A stretch of 64,000 nt of DNA from Chryseobacterium formosum (lineage in GTDB: Bacteria > Bacteroidota > Bacteroidia > Flavobacteriales > Weeksellaceae): the NCBI RefSeq assembly GCF_026460885.1, contig NZ_JAOVZW010000017.1, positions 32,891 through 96,890 of the forward strand. The letters are read 5' to 3'. Positions within the stretch are counted from its first letter, which is position 1. The number at the start of each line of letters is the position of its first letter. Below, in pieces: positions 9,217-17,462 of the stretch. A program made the translations under genes and the position numbers. The notes beneath the pieces were generated by a model that ran no database searches, had not been told where the DNA came from, and saw only the letters and a list, made by a program, of their open reading frames with translations.

Positions 9217-9639
9217 ATGAAAAAAATTATTTTAAGTACATTAATTTTAGGATTTGGAACGATGTACGCACAAAAAACCAGACCGCAAGCCAATAAAATC
9301 GACAAAAAATTGGTTGGATTATGGAAAGGAGGAGAAAAAGACCAACAGATTAATGGTGTAGAAAAACTTTGGGTAATGGATCGAAAAGAAGATGGAACTT
9401 TCACTCTTATTTTTACTACAGTTCAGGAATGTGAAGTAAATCAACACATTGAAAAAGGACAATGGTGGATTGAAAACGGAGAATTTCATGAACTGCATTT
9501 TGATTCAGGAAACACAGATGTTTACACTTATGAAGTTCCCGACAAATCACATATAAAATTTAAGTCTAAAAGTTTATCAACGGATATGGTAAATAATGAA
9601 TACTCATTTGTTGACACAAAAATTGAAGATAGAAATTAA
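9217..9639 (+). CDS. Small secreted protein, lipocalin-like
   Basis: The 140-aa product has a signal peptide (MKKIILSTLILGFGTMYAQ) and a mature domain of about 120 residues beginning LVGLWKGGEKDQQ, with alternating beta-strand-like stretches (LWVMDRKEDGTFTLIFTT, GQWWIENGEFHELHF). A GxW near the start of a small all-beta protein is lipocalin-like, but this is a pattern judgement rather than a firm family. It lies 2 bp after the preceding gene and is followed by a good intrinsic terminator, so it ends that transcription unit. Confidence 0.75.
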   Translation: MKKIILSTLILGFGTMYAQKTRPQANKIDKKLVGLWKGGEKDQQINGVEKLWVMDRKEDGTFTLIFTTVQECEVNQHIEKGQWWIENGEFHELHFDSGNTDVYTYEVPDKSHIKFKSKSLSTDMVNNEYSFVDTKIEDRN

Positions 9640-9652
9640 TAACTAATTTGAG

Positions 9653-9684
9653 AAGCATTCATTAATTTGGATGCTTTTTTATTT
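9653..9684 (+). terminator. Intrinsic terminator after the lipocalin-like gene
   Basis: AAGCATTC at 9653-9660 pairs with GGATGCTT at 9669-9676 (8 bp, one G-T pair) around an 8-nt loop, followed by a T-rich run. It begins 13 bp after the stop codon. Confidence 0.8.
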
Positions 9685-9689
9685 TTAAA

Positions 9690-9930
9690 TACTAATGCCA
9701 CGAATGTTTTGCATGAATAGCACAAATATTCTTTGCAGATGACGCTGATTTTAAAATTATAACATCAACATCTGTGAAAATCTGTGGGATCTGTGGGATA
9801 ATTTTGAACACAAACGTCACAGATATTTTTACAAATAACACAATATAAATCTGCTTCATCTGCAAAATCTGCATGAGTTATAGCTTAGTGAAGTTCGTGC
9901 AAAAATATTCATGTAAATTTGTGTTTAAAT
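9690..9930. repeat. Degenerate flavobacterial intergenic repeat (ATCTGTGGGATCTGTGGG / AATCTGC type)
   Basis: This gene-free stretch contains short tandem and inverted words: GCAGATGACGCTGATTTT near 9737, ATCTGTGAAAATCTGTGGG then ATCTGTGGGAT around 9770-9800, and AAATCTGCTTCATCTGCAAA with AATCTGCATGAG around 9848-9876. The same vocabulary recurs at 40884, 43228 and 44421. A 60-codon reverse frame here is not gene-like. I see no protein gene or RNA gene in it. Confidence 0.6.
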
Positions 9931-9938
9931 AAAAAGAA

Positions 9939-10316
9939 ATGAATTGTCCATGCTGTTCTGGTAAAACTTATGAAGAATGTTGTAAACCTTATCACAATGG
10001 AGAAAAATTTGCACCAACTGCAGAAGCCTTGATGCGTTCTAGATTTTCTGCATTTGCCATTCCTAATGGAAAATATTTAATAGAAACAACTTCTCCAAGC
10101 AAAAGACAATTTCACAATACAAAAGATTTGCAGGAATGGGGAGAAATTAATGAATGGACAAAACTGGAAATCGTTAGTAAACCATCGATGAATAAAGTAG
10201 AATTCAAAGCATATTATACTGATGAAGACGGTGAAAAAAATATTCATCACGAATTATCGACTTTCAAAATGATTCAAAACCGTTGGTATTATGTGACTGG
10301 GGAATTTTTAGACTAA
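9939..10316 (+). CDS. YchJ-like SEC-C motif protein
   Basis: This 125-aa protein begins MNCPCCSGKTYEECCKPYH, a zinc-binding SEC-C motif with all four cysteines, followed by the UPF0225/YchJ core (ALMRSRFSAFAIPNGKYLIETT, then WTKLEIVSK and the NRWYYVTGEF end). YchJ proteins are small metal-binding proteins with an NTF2-like fold; no reaction is established. It faces the SlyD-like gene and is separated from it by a shared hairpin terminator. Confidence 0.9.
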   Translation: MNCPCCSGKTYEECCKPYHNGEKFAPTAEALMRSRFSAFAIPNGKYLIETTSPSKRQFHNTKDLQEWGEINEWTKLEIVSKPSMNKVEFKAYYTDEDGEKNIHHELSTFKMIQNRWYYVTGEFLD

Positions 10317-10328
10317 CTACTTAACAAA

Positions 10329-10357
10329 AAAATGTCCGACAAAAACGTCGGACATTT
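10329..10357. terminator. Bidirectional terminator between ychJ-like and slyD-like genes
   Basis: AAATGTCCGAC pairs with GTCGGACATTT around a short AAAAAC loop. It is flanked by A-rich sequence on the left and T/A-rich sequence on the right, so it can serve both convergent genes. Confidence 0.88.
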
Positions 10358-10379
10358 ATATTTAAATAAAATATTTTTC

Positions 10380-10880
10380 TTAGTGAGCCTCGTTTCCGTC
10401 AATTCCGTGAGCGTGACCGTGAGATAATTCTTCTTCAGTTGCAGGACGGGTGTTTAAAATTTCAACCTGAAAATCTAAAACTTTCCCAGCCATTGGATGA
10501 TTTAAATCTGCCACTACAACTTCTGGTGTAACTTCTACTACAAAAGCCTGGAAATTATTTCCTTCGTTATCAGACAAAGGCAAAATAGCTCCAACTGGTG
10601 GAATTCCAGCTTCACCAAACATATCGATTGGCAATTGAGCAATCGCGTCCTCTTGCTTTTCACCGTAAGCTTCCTCAGGTTGAATTACAAAAGCAGCAGT
10701 ATCTCCAGCTTGCAAACCGTGGATATTTTGCTCAAATTTAGGAATCATCATTCCCATTCCGTACAAAAATGTAAGCGGATTTTCTTCTGTAGTTTCTTCT
10801 ACCAGGATTTTGCTCCCATCTTCTTCAATAGTATGTAGAACGTATTTTACAGCTACAACGTGATTGTTTTCGATTGTCAT
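10380..10880 (-). CDS. slyD: FKBP-type peptidyl-prolyl isomerase, SlyD-like
   Basis: The 166-aa cytoplasmic protein has an FKBP domain interrupted by an insert-in-flap region, as in SlyD: NPLTFLYGMGMMIPKFEQNIHGLQAGD, AYGEKQEDAIAQLP, and then NHPMAGKVLDFQVEIL. The C-terminus carries a short His cluster (HGHAHG), a reduced form of the metal-binding tail of E. coli SlyD. The family catalyses proline isomerisation and acts as a chaperone; in some bacteria it supplies nickel to metalloenzymes. Length is shorter than E. coli SlyD mainly because the tail is short. A good promoter lies upstream on the minus strand. Confidence 0.92.
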   Translation of the reverse strand: MTIENNHVVAVKYVLHTIEEDGSKILVEETTEENPLTFLYGMGMMIPKFEQNIHGLQAGDTAAFVIQPEEAYGEKQEDAIAQLPIDMFGEAGIPPVGAILPLSDNEGNNFQAFVVEVTPEVVVADLNHPMAGKVLDFQVEILNTRPATEEELSHGHAHGIDGNEAH

Positions 10881-10893
10881 ATTTCTTTTTTTG

Positions 10894-10949
10894 CGTGATT
10901 CTTATCACGATTAAACAGCACAAAGATAAGGTTTTTGAAATGATTCAAA
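10894..10949 (-). promoter_or_regulatory. slyD promoter with adjacent palindrome
   Basis: Read on the minus strand, TTTG (10949-10946), a 17-bp gap and TATCTTTG (10928-10921) form a near-consensus Bacteroidota -33/-7 promoter. Between it and the start codon, CGTGAT at 10894-10899 and ATCACG at 10904-10909 form a perfect palindrome in the 5' untranslated region, which could be an operator or an mRNA hairpin. Confidence 0.65.
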
Positions 10950-11015
10950 AGATCATAATCTTCTTCAACCCATTATTTAACATGTCATAAATATCATGCT
11001 GAAGCAACTCGAAGC

Positions 11016-11267
11016 CTACTCTTCCTTGTTTCTCGCTTCTTTTTTCTTCTGCCTCAAAACATACAAATACAGACTTTCAACTTTCGTCCTTGCCCAATCT
11101 GTTTTTCGTAAAAACTTCAGAGAAGAATTGATGCTCGGATTATCCGTAAAACATTTGATGTTGATTTGTTTTCCCAATTCGCCAAAGCCTTGATAATATT
11201 CTACTAATTCTTCAAGAATGGTATCCAGACGTTTTCCGTGTAAAGGATCTTTAGATTGTTGTTCCAT
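11016..11267 (-). CDS. VF530 family protein (DUF2132)
   Basis: The start is set at the ATG at 11267-11265 because the family begins just there: MEQQSKDPLHGKRLDTILEE, then GFGELGKQINIKCF, PSINSSLKFLRKTDWARTKVESLYL. This gives 83 aa, the usual size of VF530/DUF2132 proteins, small basic helical proteins proposed to bind DNA. An upstream in-frame extension of 37 codons exists but is encoded by the neighbouring tandem repeat and reads as non-protein. The function is not established. Confidence 0.9.
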   Translation of the reverse strand: MEQQSKDPLHGKRLDTILEELVEYYQGFGELGKQINIKCFTDNPSINSSLKFLRKTDWARTKVESLYLYVLRQKKKEARNKEE

Positions 11268-11289
11268 TTTGTAAAAATAGAGATAAAAT

Positions 11290-11498
11290 TGCATTTCGTT
11301 ACAAACAAGGTTGTTTTGCCTTAATGTAAATTGCATTTGATTACAAACCACATCGAAACAAACTAACTGCAACTGCATTTTGTTACAAACAGGGTTGTTT
11401 TAAATAAAAGTATTCTGCATTTGGTTACAAACAACTTGAAACAAAACAACTGCAACTGCATTTTATTACGAACAAAGTTGTTTTAAATAAAATGCAAG
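11290..11498. repeat. 42-bp tandem repeat, five copies, 84-bp super-period
   Basis: Units begin with TGCATTT at 11290, 11332, 11374, 11416 and 11457, so the period is 42, 42, 42 and 41 bp. Each unit contains TGCATTT, a short variable part, then TTACAAAC (TTACGAAC in the last). Odd-numbered units continue with a GTTGTTTT box and even-numbered units with a GAAACAAA box and CAACTGCAA, so units 1, 3, 5 resemble each other and units 2, 4 resemble each other. The repeat occupies the gap upstream of the VF530 gene. The rest of the gap to 11655 shows nothing clear. Confidence 0.9.
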
Positions 11499-11655
11499 CT
11501 CTGGAAGTCGCAAACGGATCTTTTAAAGATTTTTGAATCAGGTAAGACGTATAACTAAATATCTAAATTCCATTCGAAACAAAGTTTTTATCTAAAGAAT
11601 AGATTAATTTAGCTAATCCAATTGCAAAGCAAAGCTTACCTAAAATAAAGTTGAG

Positions 11656-11817
11656 ATGAGTAGAAATACAGACGCCAATAAAAAAATTCACAATAAGAAA
11701 ATTGCTAACAAGAAGCGTAAAATTCAGGAAGCCGAAATAAAAAGAAAAAACCGTCTGAAAGAAATGCGTGAAAATAGAAAAGAAAAATCAGCCGAAGATC
11801 AACAAAACGAAGATTAA
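11656..11817 (+). CDS. Small basic protein (53 aa) upstream of sbcD
   Basis: An ATG-to-TAA frame of 54 codons starts MSRNTDANKKIHNKKIANKK and ends EKSAEDQQNED. It is very rich in Lys/Arg/Asn/Glu, predicted to be one long helix with a basic N-terminal part and an acidic end, and has no membrane segment. It ends 2 bp before the sbcD ATG, in a different frame, and is preceded by an A/G-rich stretch (AAAGTTGAG) just before the ATG. Coupling to sbcD and the biased but gene-like composition argue that it is real. The family is unknown to me; a nucleic-acid-binding or ribosome-associated role is only a guess from charge. Confidence 0.62.
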   Translation: MSRNTDANKKIHNKKIANKKRKIQEAEIKRKNRLKEMRENRKEKSAEDQQNED

Positions 11818-11819
11818 AG

Positions 11820-13031
11820 ATGAAAATCTTACACACCGCCGATTGGCATTTAGGTAAACGTCTTGACCGTTTTTCCAGACTGGAAGAACAGGTTTTGGTT
11901 ATGAATGAAATTGTTCAGATTGCTGATCAACAAAATGTTGATTTGGTTTTAATTGCCGGAGATTTGTTTGATAATTTCAATCCGAGTGTTGAAGCGACAG
12001 AACTTTTTTACAAAACTTTAAAACGTTTATCATTAAATGGAAAACGTCCCGTTATCGCTATTTCCGGAAACCACGATTCTCCGAGTCTGATTGATGCTCC
12101 CGATCCTTTAGCGAGAGAATGTGGGATTATTTTAATCGGTTATCCAAAAGCTACAATCCATCCTTTTGAATTGGAACATTTTAAAATTTCTCAATCAGCA
12201 GAAGGTTTTATTGAATTGGAATTTAAAAATCAAAATTTCCCTGTCAGAATTTTGCATACACCTTATGCCAATGAAATTCGTCTGAAAGAATATTTCGGAG
12301 GAAATAAAGAGGAAGAGCTCAACAACATTCTGAGAGAAAACTGGAAACAAACTGCCGATGAATTTTGTGATGAAAACGGGGTCAATCTTTTGCTTACCCA
12401 TTTGTACATGAACAAAAAAGGAGCACATATTTTAGAGGAACCGGAAGGCGAGAAACCAATCAAAATCGGAAATGCTGACCTTGTTTTTTCAGATATTATT
12501 CCGCATCAGATTCAATATACGGCTTTGGGACATTTGCATAGTTTTCAAAACATAGGAACAGAAGAAAAACCCGTTGTTTATTCGTCTTCGCCTTTGTGTT
12601 ATAGCTTTAGCGAAGCCGGACAGACAAAATATGTTTCCATTATTGAAGTTGAACCCAATAAAACAGTTTCATTTGAGAAAATTGCTTTACAAAACGGTAA
12701 ACAACTCATCAGAAAAACATTTGATTCCATTGAAAATACAATTGAATGGCTGAATGAAAATCCAAATACTTTAGTTGAACTGACTGTAGAAAGCGAAACT
12801 TTTTTAAAAGCTGATGAAAGAAAACTCATTTATCAATCTCATGCCGGAATTGTGCATTTGATCCCGAAAGTTAAAAATCAGGATTTTAATGAAAATCAAC
12901 TTCGGGATATTAATTTAAATCAGGATATACAATCTTTATTCAACGATTATTTTAAATCTAAAAATGGAGGTCAGGAAGCAAATGAAGATTTAATTAATTT
13001 GTTTAATGAAATCGTTAGTTCTGACAAATAA
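11820..13031 (+). CDS. sbcD: Exonuclease SbcCD subunit D
   Basis: This 403-aa protein has all the calcineurin-like phosphoesterase motifs of SbcD/Mre11: HTADWHLGK at 5-13, LIAGDLFDNF, ISGNHDSP, LLTHLYMNKKG and TALGHLHSFQ. These ligate two Mn2+ ions and perform the double-strand end and hairpin cleavage reaction of the SbcCD complex. Length matches the family (about 400). The partner sbcC is downstream, but unusually separated by 193 bp holding a palindromic repeat. A small basic gene is coupled upstream. Confidence 0.95.
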   Translation: MKILHTADWHLGKRLDRFSRLEEQVLVMNEIVQIADQQNVDLVLIAGDLFDNFNPSVEATELFYKTLKRLSLNGKRPVIAISGNHDSPSLIDAPDPLARECGIILIGYPKATIHPFELEHFKISQSAEGFIELEFKNQNFPVRILHTPYANEIRLKEYFGGNKEEELNNILRENWKQTADEFCDENGVNLLLTHLYMNKKGAHILEEPEGEKPIKIGNADLVFSDIIPHQIQYTALGHLHSFQNIGTEEKPVVYSSSPLCYSFSEAGQTKYVSIIEVEPNKTVSFEKIALQNGKQLIRKTFDSIENTIEWLNENPNTLVELTVESETFLKADERKLIYQSHAGIVHLIPKVKNQDFNENQLRDINLNQDIQSLFNDYFKSKNGGQEANEDLINLFNEIVSSDK

Positions 13032-13046
13032 TCCATATTATTAAAC

Positions 13047-13162
13047 CATTAAGATAGATTTAAGAAGTTAAGTTTATTTAAGGGGAATAAATTCTTAAGA
13101 TAGTACTCTTCGCTTTGCTTGCAAAGCCTTAACTATCCTCAACTTCTTAAATGTCCTTAATG
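13047..13162. repeat. Inverted repeat between sbcD and sbcC (CATTAAGA...TTAAGAAGTTAAG type)
   Basis: The left arm at 13047-13072 (CATTAAGATAGATTTAAGAA, then GTTAAG) is the reverse complement, with a few mismatches, of the right arm at 13138-13162 (CTCAACTTCTTAAATGTCCT, then TAATG). Inside are a second pair, AAGATAGT and ACTATC, and a perfect small hairpin GCTTTGCTTGCAAAGC. The whole can fold into one long stem-loop. It looks like a mobile or dispersed intergenic element of the kind frequent in flavobacteria; only this copy is in the window. Confidence 0.75.
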
Positions 13163-13224
13163 ATTCAAATTTTAAATTTATTCTTTACACTAAAACCGAA
13201 AACCATCAACCAACAACTAATTTC

Positions 13225-16200
13225 ATGATTCCAATTCAACTTACCATAGAAGGTCTCTACTCATATCAGGAACGTCAGAAAATTGATTTTGAAAATCTGA
13301 CGGAAGCTGGTCTTTTCGGAATTTTCGGTTCAGTTGGTTCCGGGAAATCTTCTATTTTGGAAGCCATTTCTTTTGCTTTGTACGGCGAAACGGAACGTCT
13401 CAACGCAAGAGATAAACGAACGTACAACATGATGAATCTAAAATCAAACAAATCCTATATCGAGTTTGATTTTATTAATTATGAAAACAAAAAATTCCGT
13501 GCAACAAGAGAATTTAGTCGTAATTCTAAAAATTTTGAAGATGTAAAAACACCAACCGTCACTTTCTACGAATGGAAAAATGAAAATTGGATTCCTTTAG
13601 AACATTCTAATGCGGAAAAAATCATTGGTTTAAGTTATGCAAATTTCAAGCGAACGATCATTATTCCTCAAGGTCAGTTTAAAGAATTTCTTGAATTGGG
13701 AGCAACAGACCGAACGAATATGATGAAGGAAATTTTCAGTCTGCAGCGGTTTGATTTACAGAATAATGTTTCGGTTTTAAATGCAAAAAACAGATCAGAA
13801 CTCGATCAGTTAGAAGGACAGTTAAAGGGTTTTGAAGAAGTTAATGAAGAGCAAATTTCGATTCAGAAAGACAGTTTGAAAATCGAACAGCAAAAATTTG
13901 AAGAAATAAAAATTCAGTTTAAAAAGATTGAAGAAAAATATCAGCAACTTAAAAATTTAAAAACAGATTTTGAATCGCTGAAAGAGAAAAAATCTGTTTT
14001 TGAAAAATTGAATTCTCAAAAAATAAACATTGACGAATTAGAAATTAAAACTGAACTTTTTGATCAAGTTTTCAGGATTTTCACACCGATTATTACTGAA
14101 AAAAACAAGCTTCAGAAAGAGATTTCTGAACAACAGAAAAATAAAGAAACTCAGTTCAAAAACTTACAGGAAACTGAAGTACAATCTGAAAATATTAAGA
14201 ATAAACTTTTGGCAATTCAGCCGAAATTTGAAGCTTTGAATCAGTCTAAAATTCAGGAGAATGACTTGAATTTGATTCTTCAGATGTTGAAATTTTCAGA
14301 TGAAATTGAAACTTTAAAAGAACGAACAAAAAATGGTTCTGAAAAAGTAAAAGAAGTTGAAGCCAACCAGAAATTAATTCAAAACAAGATTGAAGAACTT
14401 TCTAAAAACACAGAACTTTTAAAGCCAAAAAAATTAGATTCCAACTTACTTTTGAATGTCGGAAATTGGTTTTCAGAAAAGAAAAGATTAGCGGAAACTT
14501 TAGAGATTCAATCAGGAAAAATTGAGTCAAAAAAACTTGAAATCGGAAAAATTCATGAAGAATTAAAACCTTTTGAAATCAATCCTGAAACTTTTAAAAA
14601 TGATTTTAAAACTCAGATTGAAACGCTAGAAAATAAGAAGAAAATACTTTCTGAAAAGAGAAACCATCTTGAAGTTCAGCAAAAATTGACACATTTTGCA
14701 AATGAATTGCACGACGGAAAATCATGTCCGCTTTGTGGTTCTTTGGAACATCCGAATATTGTGGAATTTGATGATGTTAATTCAGAGTTAAATGAAATTC
14801 AAAAGCAGATTCAGCAACTTGAAATTCAAAAAGAGAATATTCAAAAACAATCTTTGGAAATTGAAAAAATTCTTGACCGAAAAAAGATTTTTGAGGAACA
14901 GTTGAAATCCGAAGAAGAAAGTTTAAAGCAGATTCAAATAACCATTGAAGAACATTTAAAAAACTTTAGTTGGGCGGAATTTAATGCAGAAAATCAAACC
15001 GATTTTGAAGAAAAACGACAACAATCTTTTACCATTGAAAAACAGATTGACGAACTTAATCAGCAAATTACTTTAGAGCAAAAGAAATTGGATAAGGAAA
15101 GAGAAAATCTTGATAACTATAATAAATTTTTAGAGAAATTTAAGCTTGATGAGGCAAAAAAAGAAGAACAAATCAAAACAAATGAAGCGAATCTAAAAGC
15201 TTTACCATGGTTTGATTACAAAGAAAAAACAATTATTGAAGTTGAAGAAACTTTCACTCAGCTTTCAAAATCAAACCTTGAAACAGAACAAAATTATCAG
15301 CAACTCATCAAAGAAGAAAAAGAAATTTCCCCAAAATTAGCTGAACAGAAAACTATTGTCAGCCAATTAGAAAAACGAATTTCAGAGTTAGAAAAAGAGA
15401 TTTCAGACAATGAAAACATTTTAACGAAATCATTAGTTGAAAATAATTTCAGTGACATGAATGCGGTTCAAAATATTCTTTTGCAGGAAATTAATGTTCA
15501 GGAAACAAGAAATCAGATTCAGCAATTCAGAATTCAGTTTGAAATTGTAAAAAATGACATTCTTAATCTGGAAGCCAAACTCAAAGATTTTTCATTTGAT
15601 GAACAACAGTTTTCTGAAACAGAAAATCAATTCAAAATTTTTGAAAATGATTTGAAAACAGCCAATGATTCTGTTATAAAAATAATGACAGAAATTGAAA
15701 GACTAGAAAAAGAATTTAAGAAAAAAGAAGATTTATTAAAGAATTTATCTCAACTTCAAAAGCGTGCAGAAAATCTGAAGATTATGACCAATCTCTTTAA
15801 GGGAGCAGGTTTTGTACAATATGTTTCTTCAATTTATCTTCGTCAATTATGCGATCACGCCAATGTACGTTTTCATCGAATGACGAGAAATCAACTAAGT
15901 TTACAGTTGAACGAAAACAACGATTTTGAAATCATCGATTATCTGAATGAAGGCAGAAGCCGAAGTGTGAAAACGCTTTCCGGAGGGCAATCTTTTCAGG
16001 TTTCTTTAAGTCTTGCTTTGGCTTTGGCAGAAAGTGTTCAGACGAATGCACAGTCGGAGAAAAATTTCTTCTTTATTGATGAAGGTTTTGGAACTCAGGA
16101 TTTAGAATCGGTAAATATCGTCTTTGAAACACTGATGAATCTTCAGAAAGAAAACCGAATTGTGGGAATTATTTCGCACGTTGAAGAACTGAAGGAGAAA

Positions 16201-16263
16201 ATTCCTGTATCACTCCATATTACTAAAGATGAGGAGCGTGGAAGTTTGATTGAGATTGTTTAG
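13225..16263 (+). CDS. sbcC: Exonuclease SbcCD subunit C (SMC-like ATPase)
   Basis: The 1012-aa protein has the Rad50/SbcC layout: N-terminal ABC ATPase half with Walker A GSVGSGKSSI, a Q-loop region (IIPQGQFKEFLELG), two long coiled coils, a zinc hook CPLCG with cysteines at about 501 and 504 at the apex, then the C-terminal half with the ABC signature TLSGGQSFQ (about residue 916) and Walker B FFFIDEGFGTQD (about residue 950). It is the ATP-driven DNA clamp that tethers ends and powers the SbcD nuclease. Length matches the family. It has its own 193-bp upstream gap, so it may be transcribed partly independently of sbcD. Confidence 0.95.
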   Translation: MIPIQLTIEGLYSYQERQKIDFENLTEAGLFGIFGSVGSGKSSILEAISFALYGETERLNARDKRTYNMMNLKSNKSYIEFDFINYENKKFRATREFSRNSKNFEDVKTPTVTFYEWKNENWIPLEHSNAEKIIGLSYANFKRTIIIPQGQFKEFLELGATDRTNMMKEIFSLQRFDLQNNVSVLNAKNRSELDQLEGQLKGFEEVNEEQISIQKDSLKIEQQKFEEIKIQFKKIEEKYQQLKNLKTDFESLKEKKSVFEKLNSQKINIDELEIKTELFDQVFRIFTPIITEKNKLQKEISEQQKNKETQFKNLQETEVQSENIKNKLLAIQPKFEALNQSKIQENDLNLILQMLKFSDEIETLKERTKNGSEKVKEVEANQKLIQNKIEELSKNTELLKPKKLDSNLLLNVGNWFSEKKRLAETLEIQSGKIESKKLEIGKIHEELKPFEINPETFKNDFKTQIETLENKKKILSEKRNHLEVQQKLTHFANELHDGKSCPLCGSLEHPNIVEFDDVNSELNEIQKQIQQLEIQKENIQKQSLEIEKILDRKKIFEEQLKSEEESLKQIQITIEEHLKNFSWAEFNAENQTDFEEKRQQSFTIEKQIDELNQQITLEQKKLDKERENLDNYNKFLEKFKLDEAKKEEQIKTNEANLKALPWFDYKEKTIIEVEETFTQLSKSNLETEQNYQQLIKEEKEISPKLAEQKTIVSQLEKRISELEKEISDNENILTKSLVENNFSDMNAVQNILLQEINVQETRNQIQQFRIQFEIVKNDILNLEAKLKDFSFDEQQFSETENQFKIFENDLKTANDSVIKIMTEIERLEKEFKKKEDLLKNLSQLQKRAENLKIMTNLFKGAGFVQYVSSIYLRQLCDHANVRFHRMTRNQLSLQLNENNDFEIIDYLNEGRSRSVKTLSGGQSFQVSLSLALALAESVQTNAQSEKNFFFIDEGFGTQDLESVNIVFETLMNLQKENRIVGIISHVEELKEKIPVSLHITKDEERGSLIEIV

Positions 16264-16328
16264 TTTTAATATTTTGAAAATATTTTAGAACAAATGAGCA
16301 GAAAAATCATAGATTTTTAATTTTTACC

Positions 16329-16336
16329 TACATTTG
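16329..16336 (+). promoter_or_regulatory. Candidate -7 box (TACATTTG) for the LytS/LytTR pair
   Basis: TACATTTG matches TAnnTTTG 31 bp before the kinase start codon. No clear -33 TTTG is seen at 17-23 bp upstream. Confidence 0.45.
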
Positions 16337-16367
16337 AAATAATCTAATTTGTTAGGATTTAAAATCA

Positions 16368-17450
16368 GTGAAAAAAATTGTTCCGCATATCATTCTTATT
16401 CCGTTGTTACTTTCGATTCCGATAGTTTCATCGCCGGATTTTGACGGGACATTGTCGGTGTTCAGAGTTTCACCTTTTCAGAGGGAATTTATACGATTTG
16501 TACTCGTTATTTTTTTCTTTTATCTGAACCTGAATCTTTTTCTGCCTAAATTTTACAGCAAAAAAAGATTTCTGGTATTTACAATTTGTATTGTCATAAG
16601 TTTCGGATTGATGGTTGCACTTCCCTATCTTTTGACTTCAGGAAATTCTTTCTTACAAAATCCACCTCCGATGGAAATGAGAAATCCGATGCCTTCAGGA
16701 AACATGCCACCTCCACCAATGGATGGAAAACAATCGTTTCCAAGATTTGGCCCGCAAAATGATGGCACGTATCATCAAATGATTTTCTCTTCGGTTTTAC
16801 CATTTTTATTTTCGTTCCTTTCTTCACTTTTCATTTTTAGAAACAACGAAAAAAAGGAACTTGAGCGTTCAAAAGCAAAAGCAGAATTATTAAACTTAAA
16901 ATATCAGCTACAGCCGCATTTTCTTTTTAACATTCTGAATTCTATCTATTCTTTGGCGTTGTTAAAATCTGATGATGCACCGAACGGAATTTTAAAACTT
17001 TCCAATGTGATGCGATATGTTGTTCAGGAAAGCAGTAAAGATTTTGTGGATTTATCGAAAGAAATTGAATACATTAAAGATTATATTGCCCTTCAATTGG
17101 TACGAACAGACAGCAGTCTCGACTTTAACTACACCGAAATCGGAGATTTGAAAAACCTGAAAATTGCACCTTTTATTTTAATTAATTTCATTGAAAATGC
17201 TTTTAAATACGGTTTTAATGCTGAAGAAAATTCAAAAATATCGGTAAAAGTGATTGTTCAGGAAGGCGTTCTAAATTTTGTCGTTTTTAATAAGATTGTC
17301 AATACCAATGTAAATGAAGAAAACAGTCTTAAAGTTGGTTTAAAAAACACTTTTGAACATCTGAATCAGGTTTATCCTGAAAAACACACCATCACAATCA
17401 ATGAAAATGAAGAAGAATATGAAGTTGATTTAAAAATAAATTTAATCTAA
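16368..17450 (+). CDS. LytS-type sensor histidine kinase
   Basis: The 360-aa kinase starts at a GTG. It has about four membrane helices (around 5-20, 40-58, 65-85 and 140-158) with a Pro/Met-rich periplasmic loop (MEMRNPMPSGNMPPPPMDG) between the last two. The cytoplasmic part is the His_kinase/LytS type: QLQPHFLFNILNSIYSLAL with phospho-acceptor His184, and an ATP-binding domain with NFIENAFKYG and VGLKNTFEHL. The partner LytTR regulator follows 12 bp later. The stimulus is unknown; the Met-rich loop could bind a metal, which is inference only. Confidence 0.92.
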   Translation: MKKIVPHIILIPLLLSIPIVSSPDFDGTLSVFRVSPFQREFIRFVLVIFFFYLNLNLFLPKFYSKKRFLVFTICIVISFGLMVALPYLLTSGNSFLQNPPPMEMRNPMPSGNMPPPPMDGKQSFPRFGPQNDGTYHQMIFSSVLPFLFSFLSSLFIFRNNEKKELERSKAKAELLNLKYQLQPHFLFNILNSIYSLALLKSDDAPNGILKLSNVMRYVVQESSKDFVDLSKEIEYIKDYIALQLVRTDSSLDFNYTEIGDLKNLKIAPFILINFIENAFKYGFNAEENSKISVKVIVQEGVLNFVVFNKIVNTNVNEENSLKVGLKNTFEHLNQVYPEKHTITINENEEEYEVDLKINLI

Positions 17451-17462
17451 AATCAGCAAAAT

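Noticed and set aside
9692..9874. 60-codon reverse frame in the repeat region after the lipocalin-like gene
   Set aside because: Its codons come from repeated ATCTGTGGG/AATCTGC words; no signal, domain or normal composition.
11268..11378. 37-residue N-terminal extension of the VF530 protein
   Set aside because: It is encoded by tandem-repeat units and family members start at the later ATG.
11290..11498. CRISPR array
   Set aside because: Units are contiguous with no unique spacers of constant size and no cas genes; it is a simple tandem repeat.
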